Shown here: piece by piece, positions 39,863 to 49,347 of the stretch
Layout of the letters: each line of letters opens with the position of its first letter
Position numbering within the stretch: position 1 is the stretch's first letter
NCBI GenBank assembly: GCA_024235615.1
Contig: JACKMB010000001.1
Location: 310,001-374,000, forward strand
Length of the DNA: 64,000 nucleotides
Direction: 5' to 3'
Source of the DNA: Thauera sp.
GTDB taxonomy: Bacteria; Pseudomonadota; Gammaproteobacteria; Burkholderiales; Rhodocyclaceae
The notes under the pieces: model-generated
The model's database searches: none
Seen by the model: the letters and a program-made list of their open reading frames with translations, nothing else
What the model was told of the DNA's origin: nothing
Made by a program: the position numbers and the translations under genes

Positions 39863-40786
39863 TCAGCGGAACCACGCCGGCACGATCATGTCCGCCGGAA
39901 CCGGATGGCGGGTGTAGTCGGCGTTGCGCACGCGCGCGGGCAACTCGACCAGCGGCCGCTGCACCTCGGTGTAGGGCATCTGGCCGAGAAGATGGTGGAT
40001 GCAGTTCAGCCGCGCCGCCTTCTTGTCGTTCGCCTCGACGATCCACCACGGGGCCTCGGGGATGTGGGTACGCTCGAGCATGGTCTCCTTGGCGACCGTG
40101 TAGCGCTCCCAGCGCGCCCGCGACTCGAGGTCCATCGGGCTCAGCTTCCACTGCTTGAGCGGATCGTGGATGCGCGACATGAAGCGGAAATGCTGCTCCT
40201 CGTCGGTGATCGAGAACCAGTACTTGATGAGCTGGATCCCGGAGCGCACCAGCATGCGCTCGAACTCCGGGACGGAGCGGAAGAACTCCTCGTACTCCGC
40301 GTCGGTGCAGAAGCCCATCACGCGCTCGACGCCGGCGCGGTTGTACCAGCTGCGGTCGAACAGCACCATCTCGCCTGCCGCCGGAAGATGCGGCACGTAG
40401 CGCTGGAAATACCACTGCGTGCGCTCGCGGTCGTTGGGCGCAGGCAGCGCAACCACCCGGCACACGCGCGGGTTGAGGCGCTGGGTGATGCGCTTGATGA
40501 CCCCGCCCTTGCCCGCCGCGTCGCGGCCCTCGAAGAGAATCACCACCCGATGCCGGGTCGTGGCCACCCAGTCCTGCAGCTTCACCAGCTCGCCCTGCAG
40601 GCGCAGCAGCTCGGTGAAATAGCGCCGGCGCTTGGCACGCTCGTCCGCGCTCTCGGGCGGGGCCTCGCCCGAGCCGATCTCGTCGAAGCGCTGGTCGTCG
40701 AGCTCGAGCTCCAGCTCCTCGTCGTAGCTGTCCAGCAGTTCACGCTCGATCCTGCGGTGCAGGTCGGCGATTTCGCGATTGTCCAT
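39863..40786 (-). CDS. ppk2: Polyphosphate kinase 2 (PPK2)
   Basis: A 307-aa single-domain PPK2. Walker A-like FEGRDAAGKGG, FDRSWYNRAGVERVMGF (Walker B and lid), and the WKLSPMDLESRARWERY segment are diagnostic. PPK2 enzymes make GTP/ATP from polyphosphate, or phosphorylate NMPs. The N-terminal ~45 residues are acidic. The ATG at 40786 is chosen because the upstream in-frame residues are not PPK2-like. It converges on the glycosyltransferase gene with a 4-base gap. Confidence 0.95.
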   Translation of the reverse strand: MDNREIADLHRRIERELLDSYDEELELELDDQRFDEIGSGEAPPESADERAKRRRYFTELLRLQGELVKLQDWVATTRHRVVILFEGRDAAGKGGVIKRITQRLNPRVCRVVALPAPNDRERTQWYFQRYVPHLPAAGEMVLFDRSWYNRAGVERVMGFCTDAEYEEFFRSVPEFERMLVRSGIQLIKYWFSITDEEQHFRFMSRIHDPLKQWKLSPMDLESRARWERYTVAKETMLERTHIPEAPWWIVEANDKKAARLNCIHHLLGQMPYTEVQRPLVELPARVRNADYTRHPVPADMIVPAWFR

Positions 40787-40975
40787 GTGCGTTTCCCGAT
40801 CACGCGCCAAACCCGGCGCCCACCGCCATCGTCTTACGGCAGCGTGACAGCTCCGTGACAGGCACATGGAGCCTTCACCGGATTGAAACAATCGAAGCGG
40901 ACACTCTCGGGGTCAGCGCGTCGCCCCCCGGGCGGGGAAGCGACACCGGCTGGCAAGGACCGGGAGTCCGACAGC

Positions 40976-41455
40976 ATGGACATACTCTTCGTAGGCAAAG
41001 GCGGAGACTGCCGGCCGCTGCTCGCAGAGGCCATCTTCAACCATCTGGCGCCGTGCCACTGCAAGGCCCGCCGCGTCGCCTGCGACCGCGACGAGCCGCC
41101 CTCGCCGGCCGCGCTCGCGCTGCTCGAGCGCCAGGGCATCCGGCCCGGCCCGACCACAGCAGAAACGCCCAGCGCGGCGTTGCGCGCGGGAGACGTGCTC
41201 ATTTCCCTGTGCTCGATGCGCGCCGACCACGCCTGCCCGCATCGCGCCGACGCGCCGCTCCACGTCCGCTGGACGGTGCATGACCCGCTGCAGCGGCACC
41301 TCTTCGCCCGGCGCGCAGACGGCGAGCTGCTCGACGTCTATCACATCCTGCGCGCCCGCATCGAACGCCTGCTTCCGCTGTTGCAGCCCGGGGGTGCCCA
41401 GGATCAGGCGCGCCTCGCAAGCGAACTCGACCGCCTCGGCCGCTTCCTGCCCTGA
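40976..41455 (+). CDS. Degenerate low-MW phosphatase / arsenate reductase-like protein
   Basis: A 159-aa protein with the low-molecular-weight phosphatase fold start MDILFVGKGGDCRPLLAEAIF. In active family members the loop is C-X5-R; here the position of the nucleophile cysteine is Gly7 (FVGKGGDCR), leaving only C12, so normal ArsC/phosphatase chemistry seems lost. It may be a binding protein or pseudoenzyme. Reading from the ATG at 40976 gives this loop near the N-terminus, as expected. Divergent from PPK2. Confidence 0.7.
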   Translation: MDILFVGKGGDCRPLLAEAIFNHLAPCHCKARRVACDRDEPPSPAALALLERQGIRPGPTTAETPSAALRAGDVLISLCSMRADHACPHRADAPLHVRWTVHDPLQRHLFARRADGELLDVYHILRARIERLLPLLQPGGAQDQARLASELDRLGRFLP

Positions 41456-41578
41456 ACGTTCGGCGGGTTCCGGCGCAGCGCCGGAAGAGTCGGATGAAAG
41501 AGCTGCCCCATCCGGCCCTCATCCGGCCCTCACCGACCCTTGCCCCCCGCTCGCTCTACGTTTCGTTTCTTCCAATCT

Positions 41579-41607
41579 TTGTTTTTTTCGCAACGCATCG
41601 CTACACT
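41579..41607 (+). promoter_or_regulatory. Sigma-70-like promoter of the toxin-antitoxin pair
   Basis: TTGTTT (41579-41584), 17-bp spacer, TACACT (41602-41607). A leader of about 28 bases and GAGGAG lead to the antitoxin ATG. Confidence 0.55.
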
Positions 41608-41641
41608 CATCGTACCGACCACGCAAAACGAGGAGTGCGCC

Positions 41642-42037
41642 ATGGGTGCCATCGCCGAACGCGAAACCACTACATCACAAGACCGTGGCGCGCTGGCCAG
41701 GATGGTCATGACCCTGCTCGACCACTGGAAGCTGAGCACCGAAGATCAGGCCGCGCTGCTCGGGATCGCCGCCAGCAACCGCGCGGCGCTTGCGCGCTAC
41801 CGCAAGGGCGAAGCCATCGGCACCAGCCGCGACCAGTACGAGCGCGTCGGCCACTTGCTGGGCATCCACAAGAACCTGCGCCTGCTTTTCCCGCACAACC
41901 GGGACCTCGCCTACCGCTGGATGAGCACCCGCAACAAGGCCTTCGACAACCTCAGCCCGGTGGAGGTCGTCAAGGAATGGGGCTTTGCCGGGCTGCTGAT
42001 GGTGCGGAGTTATCTGGATCGCGCGCGCGGCGTCTGA
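41642..42037 (+). CDS. Xre/MbcA/ParS-type antitoxin
   Basis: A 131-aa protein with an N-terminal Xre-like helical domain ([31 protein letters not shown]) and a C-terminal MbcA/ParS/Xre toxin-binding domain ([39 protein letters not shown]). This is the usual antitoxin of RES-domain toxins. It lies just upstream of the toxin gene with a 12-base gap. Antitoxins of this group autoregulate, so the promoter before it is a likely target. Confidence 0.9.
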   Translation: MGAIAERETTTSQDRGALARMVMTLLDHWKLSTEDQAALLGIAASNRAALARYRKGEAIGTSRDQYERVGHLLGIHKNLRLLFPHNRDLAYRWMSTRNKAFDNLSPVEVVKEWGFAGLLMVRSYLDRARGV

Positions 42038-42049
42038 ACGGGGCGTCCG

Positions 42050-42766
42050 GTGAACTCCCTCTTTGCACGCCTGACGCTGGCCGACCTCCGCCGCGACGTC
42101 GCACGCAACATCGTCTCCCTGCGCGAGTCGCAGGACTTGTTCGACGACCTCACCGACAACCCGGCCGAGTGGTCGCTGGCCCAGCAGGTAGAGGACGCGG
42201 TCAAGCCGCCGCCGTATCGCTCGCACACGCCGGTCATCGACCGTCCCTTCGAGGACTCCGCCTGGTTCAACGCGATCGACTGGCCCTTCCGGCACTGGCA
42301 GGCGAGCCGCTTCTCGGATGGCAGCCATGGCGTCTGGTACGGATCGGAAACGATCGAGACCACGGTCTTCGAATCGGCCCATCACTGGTATCACGGCCTG
42401 CTGAGCGATGCCGGGTACGAACGCGAGGCGGTGGTCGCGGAACGTACGGTGTATTGGGTCGCCTGCGCGGCCGCGTTGCTGGATTTCCGCGGGGTTACCG
42501 GGGAGTACCCGGATCTCCTGCATCCAGCGGATTACGCCTTCAGCCAATCGGTCGGGGCGCGGATTCGTCACGAGGGCCACCCCGGCCTCCTCATCCAGTC
42601 CGTCCGCCGGCCCGCCGGCGACAATGTGGCGATCTTCAACCCGGCGGTCCTGTCCAACCCGAGGCTTGGCTGCCAGCTGACCTACCGGCTCGCGGGGGAG
42701 CGGATCGTGGTGGAGAAGTCGCCGGGGACGGCGTGGATGAGCGTCGCCTTGACCCCGCGCGGGTGA
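42050..42766 (+). CDS. RES-domain toxin
   Basis: A 238-aa RES-family protein. The name residues are present: R near [22 protein letters not shown] (Arg-Glu) and the later Ser in the [14 protein letters not shown] block. RES toxins of type II systems degrade NAD+ in cells. GTG start at 42050. Together with the Xre-like antitoxin it forms a complete type II toxin-antitoxin pair. Confidence 0.9.
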   Translation: MNSLFARLTLADLRRDVARNIVSLRESQDLFDDLTDNPAEWSLAQQVEDAVKPPPYRSHTPVIDRPFEDSAWFNAIDWPFRHWQASRFSDGSHGVWYGSETIETTVFESAHHWYHGLLSDAGYEREAVVAERTVYWVACAAALLDFRGVTGEYPDLLHPADYAFSQSVGARIRHEGHPGLLIQSVRRPAGDNVAIFNPAVLSNPRLGCQLTYRLAGERIVVEKSPGTAWMSVALTPRG

Positions 42767-42920
42767 CGGACCGCCCGCGCGGGAGCGCCGCAAGGCGTGC
42801 CCTGCGGCGGTCGGTACTGGCCGGCCACGCCGACGGCCGAACCGTGTGCTCCGCCACCTGCGTCACACCAGGAACCGGCATGGCTGCGGGACGGGAGCGC
42901 GTGAATGGAGCGCACTGCCC

Positions 42921-45900
42921 TCACCCCAGCTCGCGCCGCTTCACCAGCGCATACAGCGCCGGGATCACCGCCAGCGTCAGCACGGTCGACGACACCATGC
43001 CGCCGACCATCGGGGCGGCGATGCGGCTCATGACCTCGCTGCCGGTGCCGCTACCCCACAGGATGGGGAGCAGGCCGGCCATGATGGTGACCACGGTCAT
43101 CATCTTGGGCCGGACGCGCTCGACCGCGCCCTCCATGATCGCGCGATGCAGCTCCGCCACCCCCGGCGCGCGGCCCTCGGCGCGGCAGCGCGCACGCATC
43201 TCCTGCCAGGCCTGGTCGAGGTAGATCAGCATGATCACGCCGGTCTCGGCCGCCACGCCGGCGAGCGCGATGAAGCCGACCGCCACCGCCACGCTCATCT
43301 GGTAGCCCAGCCACCACATCAGCCACACCCCGCCCACCAGCGCGAAGGGCACCGACAGCATCACGATCAGCGTCTCGGCCAGGCGGCCGAAGTTGAGGTA
43401 GAGCAGCACGAAGATCAGCGCCAGCGTGAAGGGCACGACGATCTTCATCTTCTCCTTGGCGCGCTCCATGTTCTCGAACTGGCCGCTCCAGGTGGCGTAG
43501 TAGCCCTGCGGGAAGGCGACCTCCGCCGCGACCGCGCGCTGCGCGCGCTCGACGAAGGCGCCGAGGTCGGCCTCGCGCGTGTCCACATACACATAGGCGG
43601 CCAGCAGCGCGTTCTCGGTGCGGATGGCGGGCGCGCCGCGCGTCAGCTTGACCTCGGCGAGCTGGCCGAGCGGGATCGGACCGTTCATCGTCGGCACGAA
43701 GACGTCGGTGGCGAGCCGCGCCGGGTCGTCGCGCAGGCCGCGCGCGTAGCGCACCGACACGGCGTAGCGCTCCAGGCCCTCGACCGTGGTCGTCACCGTC
43801 TCGCCGCCGAGCGCGGTGGCGATGACCTCCTGCAGCATGTCGATGCTGAGCCCGTGGCGCGCGAGCTGGTCGCGGCGCGGCTCGATGTCGATGTAGTAAC
43901 CGCCGGCCACGCGCTCGGCGTAGGCGCTGCTCGCGCCCGGCACCTTGCGCACGGCGGCCTCGACGGCCTGGGCGAGCCTCTCCAGGGTCTCCAGGTCCTT
44001 GCCGAAGACCTTCACCCCCACCGGGGTGCGGATGCCGGTGCTGAGCATGTCGATGCGCGCCTTGATCGGCATGGTCCACGAGTTGGCCAGGCCGGGAAAC
44101 TTCAGCGCGGCGTCCATCTCGGCGATCAGGCCGTCGGTCGTCATGCCCGGCCGCCACTGGTCCTTGGGCTTGAGGTTGATGACGGTCTCGAACATCTCCA
44201 GCGGCGCCGGGTCGGTGGCGGTGTTGGCGCGGCCGGCCTTGCCATACACGGACGCGACCTCGGGGAAGGTCTTGAGGATGCGGTTGGTGGTGGCGAGCAG
44301 CCGCCCGGCCTCGGTCACCGACATCCCCGGCAGCGCCGCCGGCATGTAGAACAGCGTGCCCTCGTCGAGCGTGGGCATGAACTCGGAGCCGAGCTGGCGC
44401 GCGGGCACGACGGTCGCCGCCATCGCCGCGACCGCCAGCGCCAGCGTCGCCCAGCGCCAGCGCAGCACGCCGCGGATCAGCGGGCGGTAGAGCGCGATCA
44501 GCAGCCGGTTCACCGGGTTGCGGGCCTCGGGCAGGATGCGCCCGCGCACGAAGAACAGCATCAGCACCGGCACCAGGGTCACCGACAGCAGCGCCGCGCC
44601 CGCCATGGCGAAGGTCTTGGTGAAGGCGAGCGGCGAGAACAGGCGCCCCTCCTGGCCTTCGAGCACGAACACCGGCAGGAAGGACACCGTGATCACCAGC
44701 AGCGAGAAGAACAGCGCCGGGCCGACCTCCTTGCAGGCGTGCACGATCGCCGCCGCGCGGGCGCCCTCGCCGGCGCCCGCGGGCAGGCGCTCGAGGCGCT
44801 TGTGGGCGTTCTCGATCATCACGATCGCCGCGTCCACCATGGCGCCGATGGCGATCGCGATGCCGCCCAGGCTCATGATGTTCGAGCCCAGCCCGAGCGC
44901 GCGCATGGCGATGAAGGCAAACAGGATGCCGAGCGGCAGGGTCACGATCGCCACCAGCGCGCTGCGCACGTGGAGCAGGAAGACCACGCACACCGCGGCG
45001 ACGATCAGGCTCTCTTCGAGCAGGGTCCACTGGAGGTTGGCGATGGCGCGCTCGATGAGCTCGGAGCGGTCGTACACCGGCACGATCTCGGCGCCCGCGG
45101 GCAGGCCGGGCGCGATCTCGGCGAGCCGGGCCTTGATGTGGCCGATGACCTCGAGCGCGTTCTCGCCGAAGCGCGCCATCACGATGCCCGAGGCGACCTC
45201 GCCCTCGCCGTTGAGTTCGGCGATGCCGCGGCGCTCGGCGGGCACCAGCTCGACGCGGGCGACGTCGCCCACCCGCACCGGGGTGCCGCGCTCGGCCTTC
45301 AGCACGATGCCGGCGATGTCCTCCACTCCGCGCAGGTAGCCGCGCCCGCGCACCATGTATTCCTTCTCGGCGAGCTCGACCACCCGGCCGCCGACGTCGC
45401 GGTTGGAGGCGCGGATCGCCTGGGTGACCTGGTCGAGCGTGATGCCGTAGCCCGCCAGGCGCAGCGGATCGACGCTGACCTGATATTCGCGCACGAAGCC
45501 GCCGATGCTGGCGACCTCGGCCACGCCATGGGCCTGGCTGAGCGGATAGCGCAGGTACCAGTCCTGCAGGCTGCGCGTCTCGGCGAGGCTCATGTCGCGG
45601 CCGAGCAGCGCGTACTGGTACACCCAGCCCACGCCGGTGGCGTCGGGGCCGATCTGCGGCGCCACGCCCTGCGGCAGGCGGCTGGCCGCGGTGCTCAGGT
45701 ACTCCAGCACGCGCGAGCGCGCCCAGTAGAGGTCGGTGCCGTCCTCGAAGATCACGTACACGTAGGACGCGCCGAACATCGAGAAGCCGCGCACCACCTT
45801 CGCGCGCGGCACCGCCAGCATCGAGGTGGTGAGCGGATAGGTGACCTGGTCCTCGACCACCTGCGGCGCCTGGCCGGGGAAGTCGGTGTAGACGATGACC

Positions 45901-46139
45901 TGCACGTCCGAGAGGTCGGGCAGCGCGTCGAGCGGCGTCTTGTGCACCGCGTAGAGGCCGCCGGCGACGAGGAAGAGCGTAGCGAGCAGCACCAGGAAGA
46001 CGTTGCGCGCCGACCAGTCGATCAGGCGGTCGAGCGCGCCGGGGCTGGCTACGCTGGGGTTGGCGGCGCCGGGGGTGGCGGCGCCGGCAGGCGGCGCGGG
46101 CGGGACGGCGGCGGCCGTGGAGGATTCGGAGGGCGCCAT
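42921..46139 (-). CDS. cusA: Heavy-metal efflux RND pump CusA
   Basis: A 1072-aa inner-membrane RND pump with two large periplasmic loops and about 12 helices. The proton-relay segment GGIAIAIGAMVDAAIVMIENAHKRLE and N-terminal PLDALPDLSDVQVIVYTDFPGQAPQVVEDQVTYPL mark the heavy-metal (HME) subfamily. The adjacent cusB, cusC, cusF and cusRS support copper/silver export. The ATG at 46139 is chosen over 46154 because GGAGG lies 8 bases before it. Its start is 1 base from the cusB stop. Confidence 0.95.
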   Translation of the reverse strand: MAPSESSTAAAVPPAPPAGAATPGAANPSVASPGALDRLIDWSARNVFLVLLATLFLVAGGLYAVHKTPLDALPDLSDVQVIVYTDFPGQAPQVVEDQVTYPLTTSMLAVPRAKVVRGFSMFGASYVYVIFEDGTDLYWARSRVLEYLSTAASRLPQGVAPQIGPDATGVGWVYQYALLGRDMSLAETRSLQDWYLRYPLSQAHGVAEVASIGGFVREYQVSVDPLRLAGYGITLDQVTQAIRASNRDVGGRVVELAEKEYMVRGRGYLRGVEDIAGIVLKAERGTPVRVGDVARVELVPAERRGIAELNGEGEVASGIVMARFGENALEVIGHIKARLAEIAPGLPAGAEIVPVYDRSELIERAIANLQWTLLEESLIVAAVCVVFLLHVRSALVAIVTLPLGILFAFIAMRALGLGSNIMSLGGIAIAIGAMVDAAIVMIENAHKRLERLPAGAGEGARAAAIVHACKEVGPALFFSLLVITVSFLPVFVLEGQEGRLFSPLAFTKTFAMAGAALLSVTLVPVLMLFFVRGRILPEARNPVNRLLIALYRPLIRGVLRWRWATLALAVAAMAATVVPARQLGSEFMPTLDEGTLFYMPAALPGMSVTEAGRLLATTNRILKTFPEVASVYGKAGRANTATDPAPLEMFETVINLKPKDQWRPGMTTDGLIAEMDAALKFPGLANSWTMPIKARIDMLSTGIRTPVGVKVFGKDLETLERLAQAVEAAVRKVPGASSAYAERVAGGYYIDIEPRRDQLARHGLSIDMLQEVIATALGGETVTTTVEGLERYAVSVRYARGLRDDPARLATDVFVPTMNGPIPLGQLAEVKLTRGAPAIRTENALLAAYVYVDTREADLGAFVERAQRAVAAEVAFPQGYYATWSGQFENMERAKEKMKIVVPFTLALIFVLLYLNFGRLAETLIVMLSVPFALVGGVWLMWWLGYQMSVAVAVGFIALAGVAAETGVIMLIYLDQAWQEMRARCRAEGRAPGVAELHRAIMEGAVERVRPKMMTVVTIMAGLLPILWGSGTGSEVMSRIAAPMVGGMVSSTVLTLAVIPALYALVKRRELG

Positions 46140-46140
46140 C

Positions 46141-47856
46141 TCAATGGCCTCCATGGGCGCCGGCGCCGCTCCCGCCGCCCGGCACCGCGCGGCCTGCCGC
46201 GTCGACGTCGCCGCCCGCGTCGGGCTGCGCCTGCGCGGCCTCGATGCGGGTGACGACGTACTCGCCCGGCTCGCCCACCTCGAAGCTGAAGCGCACCGCG
46301 CTGCCCGGTGCGACGCCCTGCACCAGCGCCGGGTCGGCGAGCTGGAAGTCCATGGTCATGCGCGGCCACCTCAGCTCGGGGATGGGCGCATGGCTCAGGG
46401 TCAGGCTGCGCGTCTCGAGATCGACCGCCTCCAGCCTGCCCGTGGTGTCGTAGCGCGGGCGCGCGGCGGGCGCGGCGGCGTTGGCGCTGGCGGCGGCATC
46501 GGCCTCGAGCGCCATCAGGTTGGCCAGCGCGGCCTTCAGCTGGCTCTCGGAGTCGATCAGGAAGTTGGCGGACACGACCACGCGCTCGCCCTCCTCCACG
46601 CCCTCGAGCACCTCGGCCCACTCGCGCCCGCGCTCGCCGAGCTTCACCGCCTGCGGCCTGAAGCGGCCCTCGCCGAGCGCGCGCAGCACCACGCGGCGCT
46701 CGCCGTCGTCGATGATCGCCGAGACTGGCACCACCGTCTTCGGGGTGGCGTCGCCGACCGCGAGCACGACCTGCGCGAACATCCCGGGGCGCACCAGGCC
46801 TTCGGCGTTGTCCAGTTCCAGGCGCACGCGGGTGCTGCGCGTGGCGGTGTCCAGCGTCGGGTACAGGTAGCCCACCCGCGCCGCAAAGCTGCGCCCCGGC
46901 CAGGCGTCGAGCACGACCTGCGCGCCCTGGCCGACCTGCACGCGGGCGAGGTCCTGCTCGTAGAGGTCGGCGATGATCCACACCCTGGACAGGTCGGCGA
47001 TGCGGAACAGCGCCTCGCCCGCCATGAAGCGCCCGCCCTCGACCGCCATCTTGTCGAGCACGACGCCGCTGGCCGGCGCATGGAAGACCTGGCGCGCGCC
47101 GGACTGGCCGGCGACCTGCAGGTTGCGCAGGCGCGCGCGCGTCGCCTCGGCGAGGCGGCGCGCCGATTCGCTCGCCAGCGGGTCGTGCGCCGCGCTGTCG
47201 CGGGCCAGGCGCTCGGCGATGCGCAGCTCCTCGCCGGCGGACTGCAGCTCGGGACTGTAGGCGGTGAACAGCGGCTGGCCCTTCTTCACCACGTCCCCCA
47301 CGGCGTTCACCTGCAGGCGCTCGATCCAGCCCTCGAAGCGCGGCGCCACCACCACCTGGCGGCGCTCGTCGATCTCGACGCGGCCGCTGGCGCGCACCGT
47401 GGCATCGACCGCGCGCCGCTCGACCACGGCGGTGCGGACGCCCAGGGTCTGGATGCGCGCCGGGCTGACCACCACCGCGCCGCGGTCGTCGGGCCGGTCG
47501 TCGGCGTAGACCGGGAGGTAGTCCATGCCCATCGAGTCCTTCTTCGGCACCGGCGAGGTGTCGGGCAGGCCCATCGGGTTGCGGTAGTAGAGGATCTGGC
47601 GTTCGCCGCCGCGGGAGTCGTCGGCAGGGCCCACGCCGGAGCCCTCGCGCGAGCCGCCGCGGGAACCCCTGCCGGAATCCTCGCCGGAGCCCCCGCCGGC
47701 TGCCTCGGCCGCGGCTCCCGCCACCGGCGCGGCGGCAGCGACCGCAACCGGCGTCGCGGGCGCCGCCCCGTGCTGCACGCGCGCGAGCCAGTAGCCCGCG
47801 CCCCCCGCGATCGCCAGCGCGACCGCCACCGTCGTCATGCGCAGCGCAAGGCTCAC
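46141..47856 (-). CDS. cusB: CusB membrane-fusion protein with C-terminal CusF-like domain
   Basis: A 571-aa adaptor. Residues ~8-26 anchor it; residues ~40-85 form a Gly/Ser-rich linker; residues ~88-118 are a heavy-metal-binding motif (YYRNPMGLP, DSMGMDYLPVY). The HlyD-type barrel and helical hairpin follow. From about residue 470 a CusF-like domain is fused (GRLEAVDLETRSLTLSHAPI, RWPRMTMDFQ), with the Trp/Met copper site. It links CusA and CusC and can pass Cu(I)/Ag(I). Overlaps cusC by 4 bases. Confidence 0.95.
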   Translation of the reverse strand: MSLALRMTTVAVALAIAGGAGYWLARVQHGAAPATPVAVAAAAPVAGAAAEAAGGGSGEDSGRGSRGGSREGSGVGPADDSRGGERQILYYRNPMGLPDTSPVPKKDSMGMDYLPVYADDRPDDRGAVVVSPARIQTLGVRTAVVERRAVDATVRASGRVEIDERRQVVVAPRFEGWIERLQVNAVGDVVKKGQPLFTAYSPELQSAGEELRIAERLARDSAAHDPLASESARRLAEATRARLRNLQVAGQSGARQVFHAPASGVVLDKMAVEGGRFMAGEALFRIADLSRVWIIADLYEQDLARVQVGQGAQVVLDAWPGRSFAARVGYLYPTLDTATRSTRVRLELDNAEGLVRPGMFAQVVLAVGDATPKTVVPVSAIIDDGERRVVLRALGEGRFRPQAVKLGERGREWAEVLEGVEEGERVVVSANFLIDSESQLKAALANLMALEADAAASANAAAPAARPRYDTTGRLEAVDLETRSLTLSHAPIPELRWPRMTMDFQLADPALVQGVAPGSAVRFSFEVGEPGEYVVTRIEAAQAQPDAGGDVDAAGRAVPGGGSGAGAHGGH

Positions 47857-49310
47857 TTGAACTCCCCGGTCAGTTTCTTGATCTCGGCCAGCGCCAGGCG
47901 GGTCTCGAGCTCGGTCTGCAGGCGCCGCACGCGGATGTCGATGAGCTGGCGCTCGGCCTCGATCACGCTGTCGAAGTCGACCGTGCCGCTGGCGAGCGCC
48001 GCACGGCTGGCGTCGCGGGTGGCCTGCGCCTGCGGCAGCAGCGTGTGATCGAGCAGGCGCAGGGTCTCGCGACCGCGCGCGTACATCGACGCGGCGCCGC
48101 CCAGCTCGCCGCTGGCGCGGGCGCGGGCGTCCTCGCGCCGGGCCTCGGCCGCCATCAGCAGGTACTCGGCCTCGCGCTCGCGCGCGCGGCGGCTGGACTG
48201 CTGCAGCGGGATCATCACCTCGAACATCACGTCCCAGGACGCCTTGCCTTCGTCGGGACGGTTGTTGGTCACACCGACGGCGAAGTCGGGCAGGCGGTCC
48301 TGGTAGGTGCGTTCGCGTTCGGCGCGGGCGCGGTCGATGCCGTTGGCCGCGACCTGCACTTCGGGGTTGGCGCTCGCCAGCGCATCGACCAGCGCGGCCG
48401 CCTCCAGGCGTTCGGGCAGCGGATCGGGATCGGCCGGGGCCGCCAGCGGCGCGTCGTGCGCGCGCCCGAGCAGGCCGTTGAGGCCCGCCGCCAGGCCCTG
48501 GCGGCGCTGCTCGATGTCGACCAATGCGAGGCGCTGCGCGGTGATCTCGCGCTGCATGCGCAGCACCGCCTGCTGCGGCAGCAGGCCGAGCTCGTAGCGG
48601 GCGAGGCCGAGCGCCTCCAGGCCCTGCAGCAGGGCGAGCGCATCACGGGCGAGGCCGCGCTCGCGGTCGGCCGCGTGGTAGCGCAGCCACAGCGCCTCGA
48701 TCCTCGCGGCCAGCTCCACCCAGGCGGCGTCGCGCATCGCCTCGGCCTGGCCCACCTGCGCCTGCGCGGCCTTCACCGCCAGCTCGCGCTTGCCCCAGCC
48801 CGGCAGCGGCTGGACGATGCGGTAGCGCGTCTCGCCCACGCGCCCTGGCAGCAGCGAGGCCGAGCGCCCGCTCATGGTGTTGGTGGCGTCCATCAGCTCG
48901 AGCTCGAAGCGCGGATCGGGCAGCGCCCCGGCGGGCGTCACGCGCTCGCGCGCCGCATCCACCTCCGCCCGCGCCGCGGCGAAGCCGGGATTGGTCCGGC
49001 GAGCCTGGTCGATCAGGCTGCGTGCGCTCGCGCCGAGGGGGGGCTCTCCCTTGGAGCGGGGGGAAAGCTCGCCCGTGGAGCCGGGAGGAAGCTCGCCGGT
49101 GTGGCGAGGAGGAAGCTCGCCCGTGGAGCCGGGAGGAAGCTCACCCGTGGAGCCGGGAGGAAGCTCGCCGGTGTGGCGAGGAAGAAGCTCGCCCGTGGCG
49201 CCAGGCGGCTGCGCGAGCGCGGCCGTGAGGCCGGGGCCCGTTGCGAGCGCGAGCATGCAGGCCCCGTGCAGCAGGGACCTCCGCGCAAGGGAGGAAAGAT
49301 CGTTTTTCAT
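47853..49310 (-). CDS. cusC: CusC outer-membrane efflux protein with expanded N-terminal repeats
   Basis: A 485-aa OEP-family channel. A signal peptide (ARRSLLHGACMLALATGPGLTAALA) precedes ~55 residues of 8-aa repeats, TGELPPGS/TGELPPRH (residues 38-92, DNA 49035-49199, 24-bp unit), then the typical paired OEP domains. No lipobox cysteine, so probably not lipidated, unlike E. coli CusC. The start at 49310 rather than 49331 is chosen because it begins the signal peptide. A REP array lies between this gene and cusF. Confidence 0.92.
   Translation of the reverse strand: MKNDLSSLARRSLLHGACMLALATGPGLTAALAQPPGATGELLPRHTGELPPGSTGELPPGSTGELPPRHTGELPPGSTGELSPRSKGEPPLGASARSLIDQARRTNPGFAAARAEVDAARERVTPAGALPDPRFELELMDATNTMSGRSASLLPGRVGETRYRIVQPLPGWGKRELAVKAAQAQVGQAEAMRDAAWVELAARIEALWLRYHAADRERGLARDALALLQGLEALGLARYELGLLPQQAVLRMQREITAQRLALVDIEQRRQGLAAGLNGLLGRAHDAPLAAPADPDPLPERLEAAALVDALASANPEVQVAANGIDRARAERERTYQDRLPDFAVGVTNNRPDEGKASWDVMFEVMIPLQQSSRRAREREAEYLLMAAEARREDARARASGELGGAASMYARGRETLRLLDHTLLPQAQATRDASRAALASGTVDFDSVIEAERQLIDIRVRRLQTELETRLALAEIKKLTGEFK
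49035..49199. repeat. 24-bp tandem repeat inside cusC
   Basis: Seven units of about 24 bp encode TGEL(P/S/L)P-XX repeats. Two alternating versions (PPGS and PPRH) recur in order. The repeat is in frame, so unit gain or loss changes the length of the N-terminal segment without disrupting the channel. Confidence 0.85.
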
Positions 49311-49347
49311 GATGAGCGAGAGGTCATCCATTCACCCAAGGCCGCAA

